Assembly: GCF_002093665.1 (NCBI RefSeq)
Contig: NZ_MRWE01000021.1
Coordinates: 20,610-84,609 of the forward strand
Source: Rouxiella badensis
Lineage (GTDB): Bacteria; Pseudomonadota; Gammaproteobacteria; Enterobacterales; Enterobacteriaceae
Length of the DNA: 64,000 bases
Reading direction: 5' to 3'
Under the pieces are notes generated by a model. The model saw only the letters and a list, made by a program, of their open reading frames with translations, did not search any database and was not told the DNA's origin. Each line of letters starts with the position of its first letter. The stretch's first letter is position 1. The position numbers were made by a program, and so were the translations under genes. Of the stretch, positions 43,296-52,366 are shown piece by piece.

Positions 43296-45044
43296 ATGAT
43301 GAATGATAAAGATCTCTCCACCTGGCAGACATTCCGTCGCCTCTGGCCGATGATCACACCTTTTAAAGCCGGGCTTATTGCCGCCGCTATCGCGCTGGTG
43401 GTCAATGCCGCCGGTGATACCCTCATGCTGTCGCTGCTAAAACCTCTGCTGGATGACGGCTTTGGTAAAACCGATCGCTCCGTATTGCTGTGGATGCCGT
43501 TGGTCGTGATTGGATTGATGCTGGTGCGTGGGGTCAGTGGCTATGTTTCAAGTTACTGTATTTCCTGGGTCTCCGGAAAAGTTGTGATGCAAATGCGTCG
43601 CCGGCTGTTTGGCCATATGATGAGAATGCCAGTGGCCTTCTTTGATCAGCAGTCCACCGGAACGCTACTGTCACGTATCACCTATGATTCCGAGCAGGTT
43701 GCTTCCTCCTCCTCGAGCGCGCTGGTCACCGTCGTACGTGAAGGGGCGTCGATTATCGGCCTGTTCATCATGATGTTCTACTACAGCTGGCAGTTGTCGG
43801 TCATTCTGGTCATTATCGCGCCTATCGTTTCTACGGTTATTCGCGTAGTGTCCAAGCGTTTCCGTAATATCAGCAAGAATATGCAGAACACCATGGGTCA
43901 GGTAACCACCAGTGCCGAGCAGATGCTGAAAGGGCACAAAGAGGTGCTTATCTTCGGTGGTCAGACGGTTGAAACCGAGCGTTTTGATAAAGTCAGCAAC
44001 CACATGCGCCGTCAGGGCATGCGTCTGGTTTCTGCATCTTCTATTTCTGATCCGATCATTCAGCTGATTGCCTCACTGGCGCTGGCCTTCGTGCTTTATG
44101 CCGCGAGCTTCCCATCCGTGATGGAAACGCTGACTGCCGGTACAATCACCGTGGTCTTCTCCTCAATGATCGCACTGATGCGTCCGTTGAAATCTTTGAC
44201 CAACGTTAACGCCCAGTTCCAGCGTGGTATGGCAGCCTGTCAGACCCTGTTCAGTATCCTCGATATGGAACAAGAGAAAGACGAAGGCAAGCTGACCGTT
44301 GAGCGCGCAAAAGGCGACATCGAGTTCAAAAATGTCACCTTTAGCTATGGCAAAAGCGAAAAACCGGCCCTTAGAAACATCTCTTTTGAAATTCCTGAAG
44401 GCAGAACCGTTGCTTTGGTGGGACGTTCAGGCTCTGGAAAATCAACGATTGCCAACCTGATGACCCGTTTTTACGACATTCAGGAAGGTGAGATCCTGCT
44501 CGATGGCCACGACCTGCGCGAATACACGCTTGCGTCGCTGCGCGATCAGGTTGCGTTGGTTTCACAAAACGTGCATCTGTTTAATGACACCATTGCCAAC
44601 AACATCGCTTATGCACGTACTGAAAAGTACAGCCGTGAAGACGTTATCAAGGCCGCAACTATGGCACATGCCATGGATTTCATTAGCAAAATGGATAACG
44701 GTATTGATACGGTCATCGGTGAGAACGGCGTGCTGCTGTCAGGCGGACAACGCCAACGTATCGCGATTGCGCGTGCGCTGCTGCGTGACTCACCGGTTCT
44801 GATCCTCGACGAAGCAACCTCTGCGCTGGACACAGAGTCCGAACGTGCGATTCAGTCTGCTCTCGACGAACTGCAAAAAAACCGTACCTCGCTGGTGATT
44901 GCGCACCGTCTTTCTACCATCGAAAAAGCTGACCAGATCCTGGTTGTCGAAGATGGTCGAGTGGTTGAGCGCGGAACGCATAGCGAACTGCTTGAGCTAC
45001 GTGGGGCTTATGCCCAGCTTCACCGGATGCAGTTTGGTCAATGA
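43296..45044 (+). CDS. msbA: Lipid A export ATP-binding/permease protein MsbA
   Basis: A 582-residue homodimeric ABC flippase, same length as E. coli MsbA, that moves core-lipid A across the inner membrane. The six-helix domain (1 to about 330) begins [20 protein letters not shown]; the ATPase has Walker [10 protein letters not shown], signature LSGGQRQR and Walker [17 protein letters not shown]. The ATG at 43296 has a weak ribosome site, so coupling to comEC is possible. lpxK overlaps its stop by 4 bp. Confidence 0.98.
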   Translation: MMNDKDLSTWQTFRRLWPMITPFKAGLIAAAIALVVNAAGDTLMLSLLKPLLDDGFGKTDRSVLLWMPLVVIGLMLVRGVSGYVSSYCISWVSGKVVMQMRRRLFGHMMRMPVAFFDQQSTGTLLSRITYDSEQVASSSSSALVTVVREGASIIGLFIMMFYYSWQLSVILVIIAPIVSTVIRVVSKRFRNISKNMQNTMGQVTTSAEQMLKGHKEVLIFGGQTVETERFDKVSNHMRRQGMRLVSASSISDPIIQLIASLALAFVLYAASFPSVMETLTAGTITVVFSSMIALMRPLKSLTNVNAQFQRGMAACQTLFSILDMEQEKDEGKLTVERAKGDIEFKNVTFSYGKSEKPALRNISFEIPEGRTVALVGRSGSGKSTIANLMTRFYDIQEGEILLDGHDLREYTLASLRDQVALVSQNVHLFNDTIANNIAYARTEKYSREDVIKAATMAHAMDFISKMDNGIDTVIGENGVLLSGGQRQRIAIARALLRDSPVLILDEATSALDTESERAIQSALDELQKNRTSLVIAHRLSTIEKADQILVVEDGRVVERGTHSELLELRGAYAQLHRMQFGQ

Positions 45045-46027
45045 TAGCGCGCATCTGGTCGGGTCAATCGGCACTTTATCTGCTGTTACTGCCACTCAGT
45101 TGGCTGTATGGATTGATCACGCTGGTATTGCGTTTTAGCTATAAAAAAGGGTGGAAGAAAAGCTGGCGAGCACCGGTTCCCGTGGTGATCGTCGGTAATC
45201 TGACTGCCGGAGGTAATGGTAAGACTCCGGTCGTTATCTGGCTCGTCGAGCAGCTGCAGCAGCGGGGATTACGCGTTGGCGTCGTTTCACGTGGTTACGG
45301 TGGCAAGGCTGAAAGCTATCCTTTAATACTTGATGAGGGGACGTCTACGGCACAGGCCGGTGACGAGCCGGTGCTGATTTTTCAGCGCACCGGCGCACCG
45401 GTTGCCGTTTCTCCCGTGCGTTCCGACGCCGTCAAAGCCCTGCTGAAAGACTCTTCTGTCGACATTATCGTGACCGACGACGGGCTACAGCATTACGCAT
45501 TACAGCGTGATTTCGAAATAGTGGTGGTTGACGGCGTGCGCCGTTTCGGCAACGGCCACTGGCTTCCTGCCGGACCGATGCGTGAAAGAGCTTCAAGGCT
45601 GAAAAGCGTCGATGCGATTATCGTCAACGGCGACGGTCAGGGGCAGGGCGATGAGATAGGCATGCGGCTTCAGGCCGGGAACGTGGTGAACGTGTTGACC
45701 GGCGAGAAGCGCCAGGCGCAAACGTTGTCTGACGTGGTGGCGATGGCGGGTATCGGACATCCTCCTCGTTTCTTTGCCACGCTCAACCAGCTCGGCGTTC
45801 ATACGCAGCGTGAAGTTTCCTTTGCCGATCATCAGGCCTACCAGTCTGCGCAGCTCGCGGCATTGGCCGCTGATAATCAAACCTTGCTGATGACTGAAAA
45901 GGATGCAGTGAAGTGCCGTAGTTTTGCGCAGGCCAACTGGTGGTATTTGCCGGTTGATGCATACCTCTCAGAACCTGGTGCGACCTCGTTGCTTGAAGGC
46001 ATCAGCTCGTTAGTCACGAAATCGTGA
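45041..46027 (+). CDS. lpxK: Tetraacyldisaccharide 4'-kinase
   Basis: A 328-residue membrane-associated P-loop kinase, same length as E. coli LpxK, that phosphorylates the 4' position of the lipid A disaccharide. P-loop [18 protein letters not shown] near 50-65 and [19 protein letters not shown] near 147-165 are typical. One N-terminal hydrophobic helix anchors it. It starts within ATGATA overlapping the msbA stop, so the two lipid A steps are translationally coupled. Confidence 0.97.
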   Translation: MIARIWSGQSALYLLLLPLSWLYGLITLVLRFSYKKGWKKSWRAPVPVVIVGNLTAGGNGKTPVVIWLVEQLQQRGLRVGVVSRGYGGKAESYPLILDEGTSTAQAGDEPVLIFQRTGAPVAVSPVRSDAVKALLKDSSVDIIVTDDGLQHYALQRDFEIVVVDGVRRFGNGHWLPAGPMRERASRLKSVDAIIVNGDGQGQGDEIGMRLQAGNVVNVLTGEKRQAQTLSDVVAMAGIGHPPRFFATLNQLGVHTQREVSFADHQAYQSAQLAALAADNQTLLMTEKDAVKCRSFAQANWWYLPVDAYLSEPGATSLLEGISSLVTKS

Positions 46028-46494
46028 TTAAAACTTGACCTGCGTAGCATTATATGAGTTAATGCCGCACGGCCTGTGATTACAGAGCTATTTATGAGGC
46101 AGTATCGTTAACAACAAAAAGTTGTTAACCCTATAGTGAATTTGTTCCTCCCAAGACGTTATCTTCCTGTTTGTTTCCACCAAAAGTTTGATTCCGCTAA
46201 AAAGACGAACCTTCCCATCACCCCCCATAAGTATTCTTTCTATAAAAATGGCCATCGTTGCCTTACGGCAAAATGAAATGGGTTACTTTCTGTGAACTCT
46301 CATCTGTTCTTGTTGTCAAATTCAACAAGCTACAGTGAAGTGGCGATTGACTCGACTAAATGCCTGCCCCAATGGTGGGTTCAAAATTTGCTCATTAGAG
46401 GTTTTTTATAAGAACAACTTTAGTATGGGCAAACGCATCCGAACAATAATAAAAAGCGTTGTCATGGATGCCCGAAATTAAGGAAATAAAAATT
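46028..46494 (+). promoter_or_regulatory. Long structured leader / intergenic region before the csp gene
   Basis: 467 bp between lpxK and the csp-like gene with no supported ORF. It contains two perfect inverted repeats, GTTAACAAC-AAAAA-GTTGTTAAC at 46107-46129 and CTTGTTG-TCAAATT-CAACAAG at 46309-46329, and possible GGGCA/TGCCC plus AACGC/GCGTT pairing at 46427-46473 next to the ribosome site. Long folded 5' leaders are usual for cspA-family genes, but no canonical cold box was found and no promoter was assigned. Confidence 0.45.
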
Positions 46495-46707
46495 ATGATG
46501 TTAAAAATGGGTTTAGTTAAATGGTTCAACCCGGCTAAAGGCTACGGTTTCATTTCTCCACTCGATGGTACTTCAGAGATTTATGTAAGCCGTAATTCCA
46601 TTGCGAATACGCGTAATAAATCGCTTAATCCAGGCCAGAGTGTAGAATTCACCATTTACAACAGTTCGACTCATGGCCCGGCGGCAGCGGACGTTATTGC
46701 CTTCTAA
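46495..46707 (+). CDS. Divergent cold-shock-domain protein (CspA family)
   Basis: A 70-residue single cold-shock domain, the standard CspA-family length, starting MMLKMGLVKWFNPAKGYGFI. RNP1 (K15-G-Y-G-F-I20) is intact, but RNP2, normally VFVHF, reads IYVSR at 29-33, so the conserved histidine is replaced. The C-terminus GPAAADVIAF is typical. The ATG at 46495 follows AAGGA by about 10 nt; ATGs at 46498 and 46507 are alternatives. It is not at this place in E. coli. Role unknown: an RNA chaperone with altered RNA binding is the simplest guess. Confidence 0.8.
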   Translation: MMLKMGLVKWFNPAKGYGFISPLDGTSEIYVSRNSIANTRNKSLNPGQSVEFTIYNSSTHGPAAADVIAF

Positions 46708-46752
46708 GCCAAGTTCAGCGGCGGTGAATTTTACCCCCTGACAAAAATATGC

Positions 46753-46792
46753 TATCGATATCCGCAACCTAATCCTTTGACGGATATCGATA
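46753..46792 (+). promoter_or_regulatory. Perfect hairpin covering the ycaQ start region
   Basis: A 12-bp perfect inverted repeat TATCGATATCCG (46753-46764) and CGGATATCGATA (46781-46792) with a 16-nt loop. The right arm covers the CGGA ribosome-site candidate and the A of the ycaQ ATG. If the transcript begins upstream, the start would be sequestered. Confidence 0.6.
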
Positions 46793-48021
46793 TGCCTACT
46801 GCAAGCCTCTCCCTCTCTACTGCGCGCACGCTACATCTCGCCGCACAACAGCTGCAAAATCCCCTAAAACGTCAGGCGAAACCTGATGATCTGCTCTCTG
46901 CTATCAAAAAAATGGCGCTTCTGCAAATTGATACCATCAGCGTCGTGGCGCGTAGCCCTTATCTGGTGCTGTTTAGCCGCCTTGGAAACTACCCTTCCGA
47001 ATGGCTCGAAGAGGCGCTTTTAGCGCGCAAAATATTCGAGTATTGGGCGCATGAGGCCTGCTTTATCCCCGTCGAAGATTACCGTCTGCTGCGTCATCGT
47101 ATGTTGAATCCGCAAAACATGGGCTGGAAATTTAATCAGGCTTGGTTCGACAAGCACGAATCTGACATCAAGGGTCTGCTCGATCATATTGCTGAAAAAG
47201 GACCGGTACGTTCGGCGGATTTTACGCTGGATAAGCGAGGAAGCACCGGCTGGTGGGACTGGAAGCCGCACAAGCGCCATTTGGAAACATTGTTCACCTC
47301 CGGTGAATTGATGGTGGCAGAACGGCGTAATTTCCACCGCGTCTACGACCTGCGTAGCAATATATTGCCGCATTGGGACGACGCAACCCAGACGCTGAGT
47401 CAGGAACACGCCGAGTTCGACATGCTCTGCCGCTCGGCGCAGGCGCTGGGCATCTTTCGAATAGAGTGGCTGGCGGACTATTATCGTCTAAAGCGCGTCA
47501 ACAGCAAAAAACTCACTGCCCAGCTTCTGGATCTCGGCCTTATTACGCCCGTCGAGGTCGCCGGTTTCAGCTCTCCGCTGTATGTTCATCAGTCTCTGCA
47601 CCGCCTTTTGGCCGAGGCCGAGGCAGGCAAGATAACCTCTACCGTTACCACGCTGTTGTCACCCTTTGACCCCGTCGTTTGGGACCGTCGGCGCGCGCTT
47701 GAACTATTCAACTTTGACTATCGTATCGAGTGCTATACCCCCGAGGCCAAGCGGCAATACGGTTACTTCACCCTGCCTATCCTCAATCGTGGTGAAATCA
47801 TTGGCCGTACAGATGCCAAAATGCACCGTAAGCAGGGGATTCTCGAGATAAAAAGTCTGCATCTTGAACCGGGAGTTAACATTGGGCCGCGCAGGGTGAA
47901 GGATATTACCGAGGCGATTAGCCGCTTTGCGCGCTGGCAGGGGGCGACTCAGGTGACACTGGGCAATATTCCGCAGGTGCTGAAAACGTTTTGGGAAGAG
48001 GGCTGGAGTCTGTTGCCGTAA
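46792..48021 (+). CDS. ycaQ: DNA interstrand crosslink glycosylase YcaQ (AlkX)
   Basis: A 409-residue winged-helix (HTH_42) DNA glycosylase, near the E. coli 410. The Q-x-D catalytic motif is seen in MALLQIDTISVVARSPYLVLFSRLG near residue 45, the form typical of the YcaQ/AlkX branch that unhooks nitrogen-mustard-type crosslinks. Other conserved parts are EYWAHEACFIP, GPVRSADF, WWDWKPHKRHLE and LSPFDPVVWDRRRA. The ATG at 46792 gives MPTASLSLSTARTLHLAAQ; a TTG 15 bp upstream is possible but less likely. Apparently monocistronic. Confidence 0.93.
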   Translation: MPTASLSLSTARTLHLAAQQLQNPLKRQAKPDDLLSAIKKMALLQIDTISVVARSPYLVLFSRLGNYPSEWLEEALLARKIFEYWAHEACFIPVEDYRLLRHRMLNPQNMGWKFNQAWFDKHESDIKGLLDHIAEKGPVRSADFTLDKRGSTGWWDWKPHKRHLETLFTSGELMVAERRNFHRVYDLRSNILPHWDDATQTLSQEHAEFDMLCRSAQALGIFRIEWLADYYRLKRVNSKKLTAQLLDLGLITPVEVAGFSSPLYVHQSLHRLLAEAEAGKITSTVTTLLSPFDPVVWDRRRALELFNFDYRIECYTPEAKRQYGYFTLPILNRGEIIGRTDAKMHRKQGILEIKSLHLEPGVNIGPRRVKDITEAISRFARWQGATQVTLGNIPQVLKTFWEEGWSLLP

Positions 48022-48042
48022 GACATTGGCAGGAGGCGTAAA

Positions 48043-48071
48043 TAGAAAACGGCTGCAGTCGGCAGCCGTTT
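48043..48071 (-). terminator. Terminator hairpin for the minus-strand small transcript (also near the ycaQ end)
   Basis: A 10-bp perfect stem AAACGGCTGC / GCAGCCGTTT (48047-48071) with a 5-nt loop. On the minus strand it ends GTTTTCTATTT, a usable U-run; on the plus strand the T-tract is only TTT, so it favours the minus-strand RNA. Confidence 0.65.
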
Positions 48072-48089
48072 ACCCGTTACCAACGCGCA

Positions 48090-48140
48090 TTAGTTGCTGA
48101 AGTTGGCGAACATAGCGATAATTTTGTGGAAAAGTTTCAT
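48090..48140 (-). CDS. Candidate 16-residue amphipathic small protein, AzuC-like
   Basis: ATG at 48140 to TAA at 48090 encodes [16 protein letters not shown]. The peptide is basic at the N-terminus and amphipathic if helical, with Leu, Phe, Ile, Ile, Met and Phe on one side. It resembles the start of E. coli AzuC (MKLRKILKSMFNNY): MKL, K-I, M-F, and N-aromatic appear in the same order. AzuC is 28 residues, membrane-associated and binds GlpD; this one is shorter. An AAGAG sequence about 10 nt upstream could serve as ribosome site. It lies within the ycaQ-ycaR spacer with its own promoter and terminator. Confidence 0.5.
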   Translation of the reverse strand: MKLFHKIIAMFANFSN

Positions 48141-48167
48141 TTCTTGGCTCTTGAGTAAGTGTTTTTA

Positions 48168-48183
48168 TGTGACATTGGTCACA
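48168..48183 (-). promoter_or_regulatory. CRP box
   Basis: TGTGACATTGGTCACA matches TGTGA-N6-TCACA at all ten conserved bases. Its centre is near +7 of the predicted minus-strand start point, a position expected to repress. It is also 172 bp upstream of ycaR on the plus strand, so an effect there cannot be excluded. Confidence 0.75.
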
Positions 48184-48188
48184 AAAAA

Positions 48189-48217
48189 ATCATACGCCTG
48201 CCTAATAGAATTCGCAA
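48189..48217 (-). promoter_or_regulatory. Sigma70 promoter of the minus-strand small transcript
   Basis: On the minus strand TTGCGA (48217-48212), a 17-bp spacer, then TATGAT (48194-48189), followed by the CRP box. Spacing is optimal and the hexamers match consensus at four and five of six positions. Confidence 0.6.
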
Positions 48218-48354
48218 TATCCGCGCAAAAACTTCTTAAGCCCGAACAGTTAACGGCGGGTAGGCGCTGTGCTATCCTCTGTCACCATAATGACTTACCT
48301 GTCGTCCGTTTTTTGACGCAAGTGAGTGCTCTAACTACGCCTCACGGAGGATCT

Positions 48355-48537
48355 ATGGATCATCGTTTACTCGAAATCGTTGCTTGTCCTGTTTGCAACG
48401 GCAAGCTGTATTTCAACAAAGAATCTCAAGAGTTGGTCTGTAAAGCAGACGGCCTGGCCTACCCGGTTCGCGACGGTATTCCCGTGCTGCTCGAAGTAGA
48501 AGCGCGTTCACTCTCTGCCGACGAGATCCATCCATGA
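48355..48537 (+). CDS. ycaR: YcaR, Trm112 family zinc-ribbon protein
   Basis: A 60-residue Trm112-like protein, [20 protein letters not shown], with C11-P-V-C14 and C30 as the only cysteines seen, and the [11 protein letters not shown] motif. The E. coli homologue has the same length; its function is unsettled, although Trm112 proteins commonly activate methyltransferases. The ATG at 48355 follows CGGAGGATCT. Its stop overlaps the kdsB start as ATGA. Confidence 0.95.
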   Translation: MDHRLLEIVACPVCNGKLYFNKESQELVCKADGLAYPVRDGIPVLLEVEARSLSADEIHP

Positions 48538-49286
48538 GTTTTGTTGCCATTATTCCTGCTCGCTATGCTTCTAGCCGTTTGCCCGGCAAGCCGCTGGCCG
48601 ACATTGATGGCAAACCGATGATTGTTCACGTCATGGAGCGCGCCCGCGAGTCGGGAGCTTCACGCGTTATCGTCGCGACCGATCATCCGGATGTCAAAGC
48701 CGCCGTTGAAGCCGCGGGGGGGGAAGTCTGTATGACCCGCCCTGATCACCAGTCTGGCACCGAGCGTCTGGCTGAGGTTATCGAGCTATGCGGGTTCGCC
48801 GACGATGAAATCATCGTGAACGTGCAGGGCGACGAGCCGCTGATCCCGCCGGTGATCGTTCGTCAGGTCGCCGATAACCTGGCACAGTGCGGTGCCGGAA
48901 TGGCGACGCTGGCCGTGCCGATTGAAGACGCCGAAGAGGCGTTTAACCCCAACGCGGTGAAAGTGGTCATGGATGCACAGGGCTTTGCGCTCTATTTCTC
49001 GCGTGCCACTATTCCGTGGGAACGTGAGCGTTTTGCCAGCTCGAAAGAGACCATCGGCGATACTTTCCTGCGCCACATCGGCATTTACGCCTATCGCGCC
49101 GGTTTTATTCGCCGTTACGTCCAGTGGGAGCCGAGCCAGCTCGAAAAAATCGAGCTCCTCGAGCAGCTGCGCGTGCTGTGGTATGGCGAGAAGATCCACG
49201 TGGCAGTAGCGAAAGCAATTCCTTCCGTGGGTGTCGATACACCAGAAGATCTGCAGCGTGTGCGCGCCTTCTTTGCCAATAAATAA
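48534..49286 (+). CDS. kdsB: 3-deoxy-manno-octulosonate cytidylyltransferase (CMP-Kdo synthetase)
   Basis: A 250-residue nucleotidyltransferase (E. coli 248) that activates Kdo with CTP for lipopolysaccharide inner core synthesis. The N-terminal [23 protein letters not shown] signature and [12 protein letters not shown] metal-binding aspartate region are present. It overlaps ycaR by 4 bp, so translation is coupled. ycbJ, which follows it in E. coli, is missing; elyC is convergent after 10 bp. Confidence 0.97.
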   Translation: MSFVAIIPARYASSRLPGKPLADIDGKPMIVHVMERARESGASRVIVATDHPDVKAAVEAAGGEVCMTRPDHQSGTERLAEVIELCGFADDEIIVNVQGDEPLIPPVIVRQVADNLAQCGAGMATLAVPIEDAEEAFNPNAVKVVMDAQGFALYFSRATIPWERERFASSKETIGDTFLRHIGIYAYRAGFIRRYVQWEPSQLEKIELLEQLRVLWYGEKIHVAVAKAIPSVGVDTPEDLQRVRAFFANK

Positions 49287-49296
49287 CGGACTCGCG

Positions 49297-50091
49297 CTAC
49301 TGTGAGGTGGCGCTAACCGACTGTTTGGGCACGTCGTTGCCCGTCAGCTTCTGCCACAGGCGCCCCAACGTTTCGTACCAGGCTCTTTCTGAATGAGACA
49401 GATAAAGCGACTGTGGCAGGACTTTCTCCCACAGGTTGAGCGGTGAGTCTATCGCCAGCTGATTGGCCGGTGCCGGAATTGGCGCTAAACCCTGTTGCTG
49501 GAAAAACACCATCGCACGCGGCAGATGATTGGCCGACGTGACCAGCGCGAAAGGTTGATGACCAATTTGTTGCGCCACCTGCTGGGCTTCCTGACGCGTG
49601 TCTCTTGGCTGGTCGAGGGTGATGATATCCTTCGCAGGAACGCCCAGACTTTCCGCCACTTTGGCTGCCGTTGCGGCACTGCTCACCGGATTCGTCGGCG
49701 TCGCCGCGCCGGTAAAGATGAGCTTAGCTCCCGGATTCATCAGGTAGATACGTATCCCTTCGGTCACTCGAGGCAAACTGTTGCTGATGAGATTTGAACT
49801 GGGCGCCCACGCAGGGTTGTAGGTATAGCCGCCGCCAAGCACCACGACATAGTCAATCGGCCCTTGGCCGCGATAGGTTGGAAAGGTATTTTCCAGCGGT
49901 CGCAGTAGCCTGTCGGCGACGGGTTGCAGGCTCAACAGCGCCAACAGCAACCAACTGACCAAAAAAATGACTTTTCCCGTTTTTTGCCTTCTGCTGAACC
50001 AGAGCAGGCACAGTGCTACCGCCATCATTAGCAGTAAAAGGGGTAATGGCATCATTAAGCCGCCGACAAATTTTTTCAGGGCAAAAAACAT
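49297..50091 (-). CDS. elyC: Envelope biogenesis factor ElyC (DUF218)
   Basis: A 264-residue inner-membrane protein (E. coli ElyC/YcbC 259). Two hydrophobic segments (about 10-32 and 38-56) precede a DUF218 domain with VVVLGGGYTYNPAWAPSSNL, TGAAT, and ALVTSANHLPRAMVFFQQQGL. ElyC is needed for normal peptidoglycan synthesis at low temperature through undecaprenyl-phosphate metabolism. The ATG at 50091 (MFFALKKFVGGLMMPLPLLL) aligns with E. coli; the 99 in-frame codons upstream do not. It is divergent from cmoM. Confidence 0.93.
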   Translation of the reverse strand: MFFALKKFVGGLMMPLPLLLLMMAVALCLLWFSRRQKTGKVIFLVSWLLLALLSLQPVADRLLRPLENTFPTYRGQGPIDYVVVLGGGYTYNPAWAPSSNLISNSLPRVTEGIRIYLMNPGAKLIFTGAATPTNPVSSAATAAKVAESLGVPAKDIITLDQPRDTRQEAQQVAQQIGHQPFALVTSANHLPRAMVFFQQQGLAPIPAPANQLAIDSPLNLWEKVLPQSLYLSHSERAWYETLGRLWQKLTGNDVPKQSVSATSQ

Positions 50092-50222
50092 CAGATAATC
50101 GGTCCTTTTGTGTGAAAAAACGGCATCCGGGTGAGATTCTTGGTCAGGATGATTTATTCTCTGCCAGCCTGTGCCAAAATAGCACCATAATTCGTTTGTC
50201 TGCCTACTGGTAAAACAAAAAG

Positions 50223-51047
50223 TTGAGCAAAAAAAAACGTACAGTGACGGTAGAACCGTCTCCCCAGGGTCGCAACTTCGATGATATGGCAGAAAAATTT
50301 TCGCGCAATATCTACGGAACGACCAAAGGACGTATTCGCCAGGCGGTGCTTGGAGAGGACCTGCGTGAACTTTTAACCAAGCTTCCACAGCGTCCTTTGC
50401 GTATACTTGATGCCGGCGGTGGCGAAGGGCAAATGGCCTGCGAGTTGGCCGCTTTAGGACATCAGGTATTGTTGTGCGATCTTTCCGGTGAGATGATCAA
50501 GCGGGCGCAGGCCGCCGCCGCCGAAAAAGGTGTGAGCGACAACATGCAATTTGTACAATGCCCCGCTCAGGACGTTGCACAGTATTTGGAACAGCCGGTT
50601 GATCTGATATTGTTTCATGCTGTAATCGAATGGCTAGCAGAACCGCAGCAGGCGCTTCAGGCTTTGAACGACTGTCTGCTACCCGGTGGCGCACTTTCTC
50701 TGATGTTTTATAACGTCAAAGGTTTGCTGATGCGCCACATGGTGCTGGGTAATTTTGGCCATGTCGAAGCAGGGTTACCCAAAATAAAAAAAAGCTCGTT
50801 GCTGCCCGACTATCCACTGGAGCCAGAAAACGTCTATCGGTGGTTAGAGGAAATGGGACTTCAGATTACCGGCAAGACCGGCGTGAGAGTATTCCACGAT
50901 TATCTGCGTAACAGGCAACAGCATAAACAGGATTTTGACGAGCTTCTGGCGCTGGAACAGCGTTATTGCCGACAGGAGCCTTTTGTTAGTTTGGGGCGAT
51001 ACATCCACGTGATGGCGCACAAACCCGACCGGAAGGACGAATTATGA
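50223..51047 (+). CDS. cmoM: tRNA 5-carboxymethoxyuridine methyltransferase CmoM (SmtA)
   Basis: A 274-residue class I methyltransferase (E. coli 261) that methylates cmo5U34 of tRNAs to mcmo5U. The SAM motif I is [20 protein letters not shown] near 60-80, followed by LCDLSGEMI and [11 protein letters not shown]. The start is unclear: the first candidate is a TTG at 50223 with no ribosome site, giving a basic [12 protein letters not shown] extension absent from E. coli (MQDRNFDD); a GTG at 50244 is an alternative. The stop overlaps the mukF ATG (ATGA), as the first gene of cmoM-mukFEB. Confidence 0.9.
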   Translation: MSKKKRTVTVEPSPQGRNFDDMAEKFSRNIYGTTKGRIRQAVLGEDLRELLTKLPQRPLRILDAGGGEGQMACELAALGHQVLLCDLSGEMIKRAQAAAAEKGVSDNMQFVQCPAQDVAQYLEQPVDLILFHAVIEWLAEPQQALQALNDCLLPGGALSLMFYNVKGLLMRHMVLGNFGHVEAGLPKIKKSSLLPDYPLEPENVYRWLEEMGLQITGKTGVRVFHDYLRNRQQHKQDFDELLALEQRYCRQEPFVSLGRYIHVMAHKPDRKDEL

Positions 51048-52366
51048 GTGAATTTTCCCAGACTGTCCCCGAACTGGTGGCCTGGGCACGTAAAAATGAT
51101 TTCTCAATTTCATTGCCGACGGAGCGACTGGCTTTTCTTCTGGCGATTGCCACCCTCAACGGCGAGCGTCTTGACGGAGAAATGAGCGAGGGCGAACTGA
51201 TTGATGCGTTTCGCCACGTTAGCAAGGGGTTTGAGCAAACCAACGAAACCATTACCGTACGCGCCAACAACGCTATCAATGATATGGTGCGCCAACGGTT
51301 GCTTAACCGCTTTGTCAGTGAACAGGCAGACGGTAACGCGATTTATCGTTTGACGCCTCTGGGTATTGGCATCACCGATTACTACATTCGCCAGCGTGAG
51401 TTTTCCACGCTGCGCCTCTCTATGCAGTTGTCCATCGTTGCTCAAGAACTTAAACGCGCGGCGGATGCAGCCGAGGAAGGCGGTGACGAATTCCACTGGC
51501 ATCGCAACGTCTTTGCCCCGCTTAAATACTCGGTCGCAGAAATCTTCGACAGTATCGACATGACTCAACGCATCATGGACGAACAGCAGCAGGGTGTGAA
51601 AGACGATATCGCTGCGCTACTGAGCAAGGACTGGCGTGCGGCCATTTCTAGCTGTGAGCTGTTGCTGTCTGAAACCTCGGGCACGCTGCGTGAACTTCAG
51701 GACACGCTTGAGGCCGCAGGCGATCTGCTTCAGGCGCATCTACTGCGCATTCAGGATGCCACGCTGAGCGGACCGGATCTCGGTTTCATCGACAAGCTGG
51801 TTTACGACCTGCAAAACAAACTGGACCGCATTACCAGCTGGGGTCAGCAGGCGATTGACCTGTGGATTGGCTATGACCGTCACGTGCACAAGTTTATCCG
51901 TACCGCTATCGATATGGATAAAAACCGCGTGTTCGCTCAGCGTCTGCGCCTTTCGGTGCAAAATTACTTCGATAATCCGTGGACCCTCACCTTTGCCAAC
52001 GCCGATCGCCTGCTCGACATGCGCGACGAAGAGTTGGCATTGCGCAGCGATGAGGTCACCGGCGAACTTCCTCCAGACCTCGAATTTGAAGAGTTCAGCG
52101 AGATCCGCGAACAGCTTGCCGCCTTGATTGAAGAGGCGCTGCGGGTTTATCAGCAGGACAAAGTGCCGCTGAATCTGGGGCTGGTGATGCGCGATTATCT
52201 CGAACAATATCCTCGCGTGCGCCATTTTGACGTTGCGCGAATCATGGTCGACCAGGCAGTACGCCTTGGTGTGGCTGAAGCAGATTTTTCAGGGTTGCCG
52301 GCACAGTGGCAGGCAATCAATGATTACGGAGCCAAGGTGCAGGCCCATGTCATCGACAAATATTGA
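51044..52366 (+). CDS. mukF: Chromosome partition protein MukF (kleisin)
   Basis: A 440-residue kleisin, same length as E. coli MukF. It has an N-terminal winged-helix dimerisation domain (1 to about 120), a helical middle region that binds MukE and the MukB neck, and a C-terminal winged helix that contacts the MukB head. Start [21 protein letters not shown] follows the cmoM stop by overlap; mukE overlaps its last 20 bp. Part of the MukBEF condensin. Confidence 0.97.
   Translation: MSEFSQTVPELVAWARKNDFSISLPTERLAFLLAIATLNGERLDGEMSEGELIDAFRHVSKGFEQTNETITVRANNAINDMVRQRLLNRFVSEQADGNAIYRLTPLGIGITDYYIRQREFSTLRLSMQLSIVAQELKRAADAAEEGGDEFHWHRNVFAPLKYSVAEIFDSIDMTQRIMDEQQQGVKDDIAALLSKDWRAAISSCELLLSETSGTLRELQDTLEAAGDLLQAHLLRIQDATLSGPDLGFIDKLVYDLQNKLDRITSWGQQAIDLWIGYDRHVHKFIRTAIDMDKNRVFAQRLRLSVQNYFDNPWTLTFANADRLLDMRDEELALRSDEVTGELPPDLEFEEFSEIREQLAALIEEALRVYQQDKVPLNLGLVMRDYLEQYPRVRHFDVARIMVDQAVRLGVAEADFSGLPAQWQAINDYGAKVQAHVIDKY

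Larger units (their letters stand above)
48043..48182 (-). ncRNA. Candidate AzuCR-like dual-function small RNA
   Basis: Inferred transcript of about 140 nt from a promoter at 48217-48189 to the terminator at 48047-48071, containing a 16-codon ORF at 48140-48090. The start point is predicted about 7 nt after the -10, inside a perfect CRP box. E. coli AzuCR (164 nt) has the same plan: a short CRP-controlled RNA encoding an amphipathic peptide and also base-pairing with mRNAs. Homology is inferred from layout and a short peptide match, and no E. coli counterpart is known at this locus. Confidence 0.45.

Noticed and set aside
46273..46338. Short plus-strand ORF of 21 codons (MKWVTFCELSSVLVV...) in the csp leader
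   Set aside because: No convincing ribosome site or promoter, and it overlaps an inverted repeat; kept as leader sequence only.
48094..48354. Plus-strand N-terminal extension of YcaR by 87 codons
   Set aside because: YcaR has a strong ribosome site and the exact family start at 48355; the upstream frame overlaps the CRP box and the small transcript on the other strand.
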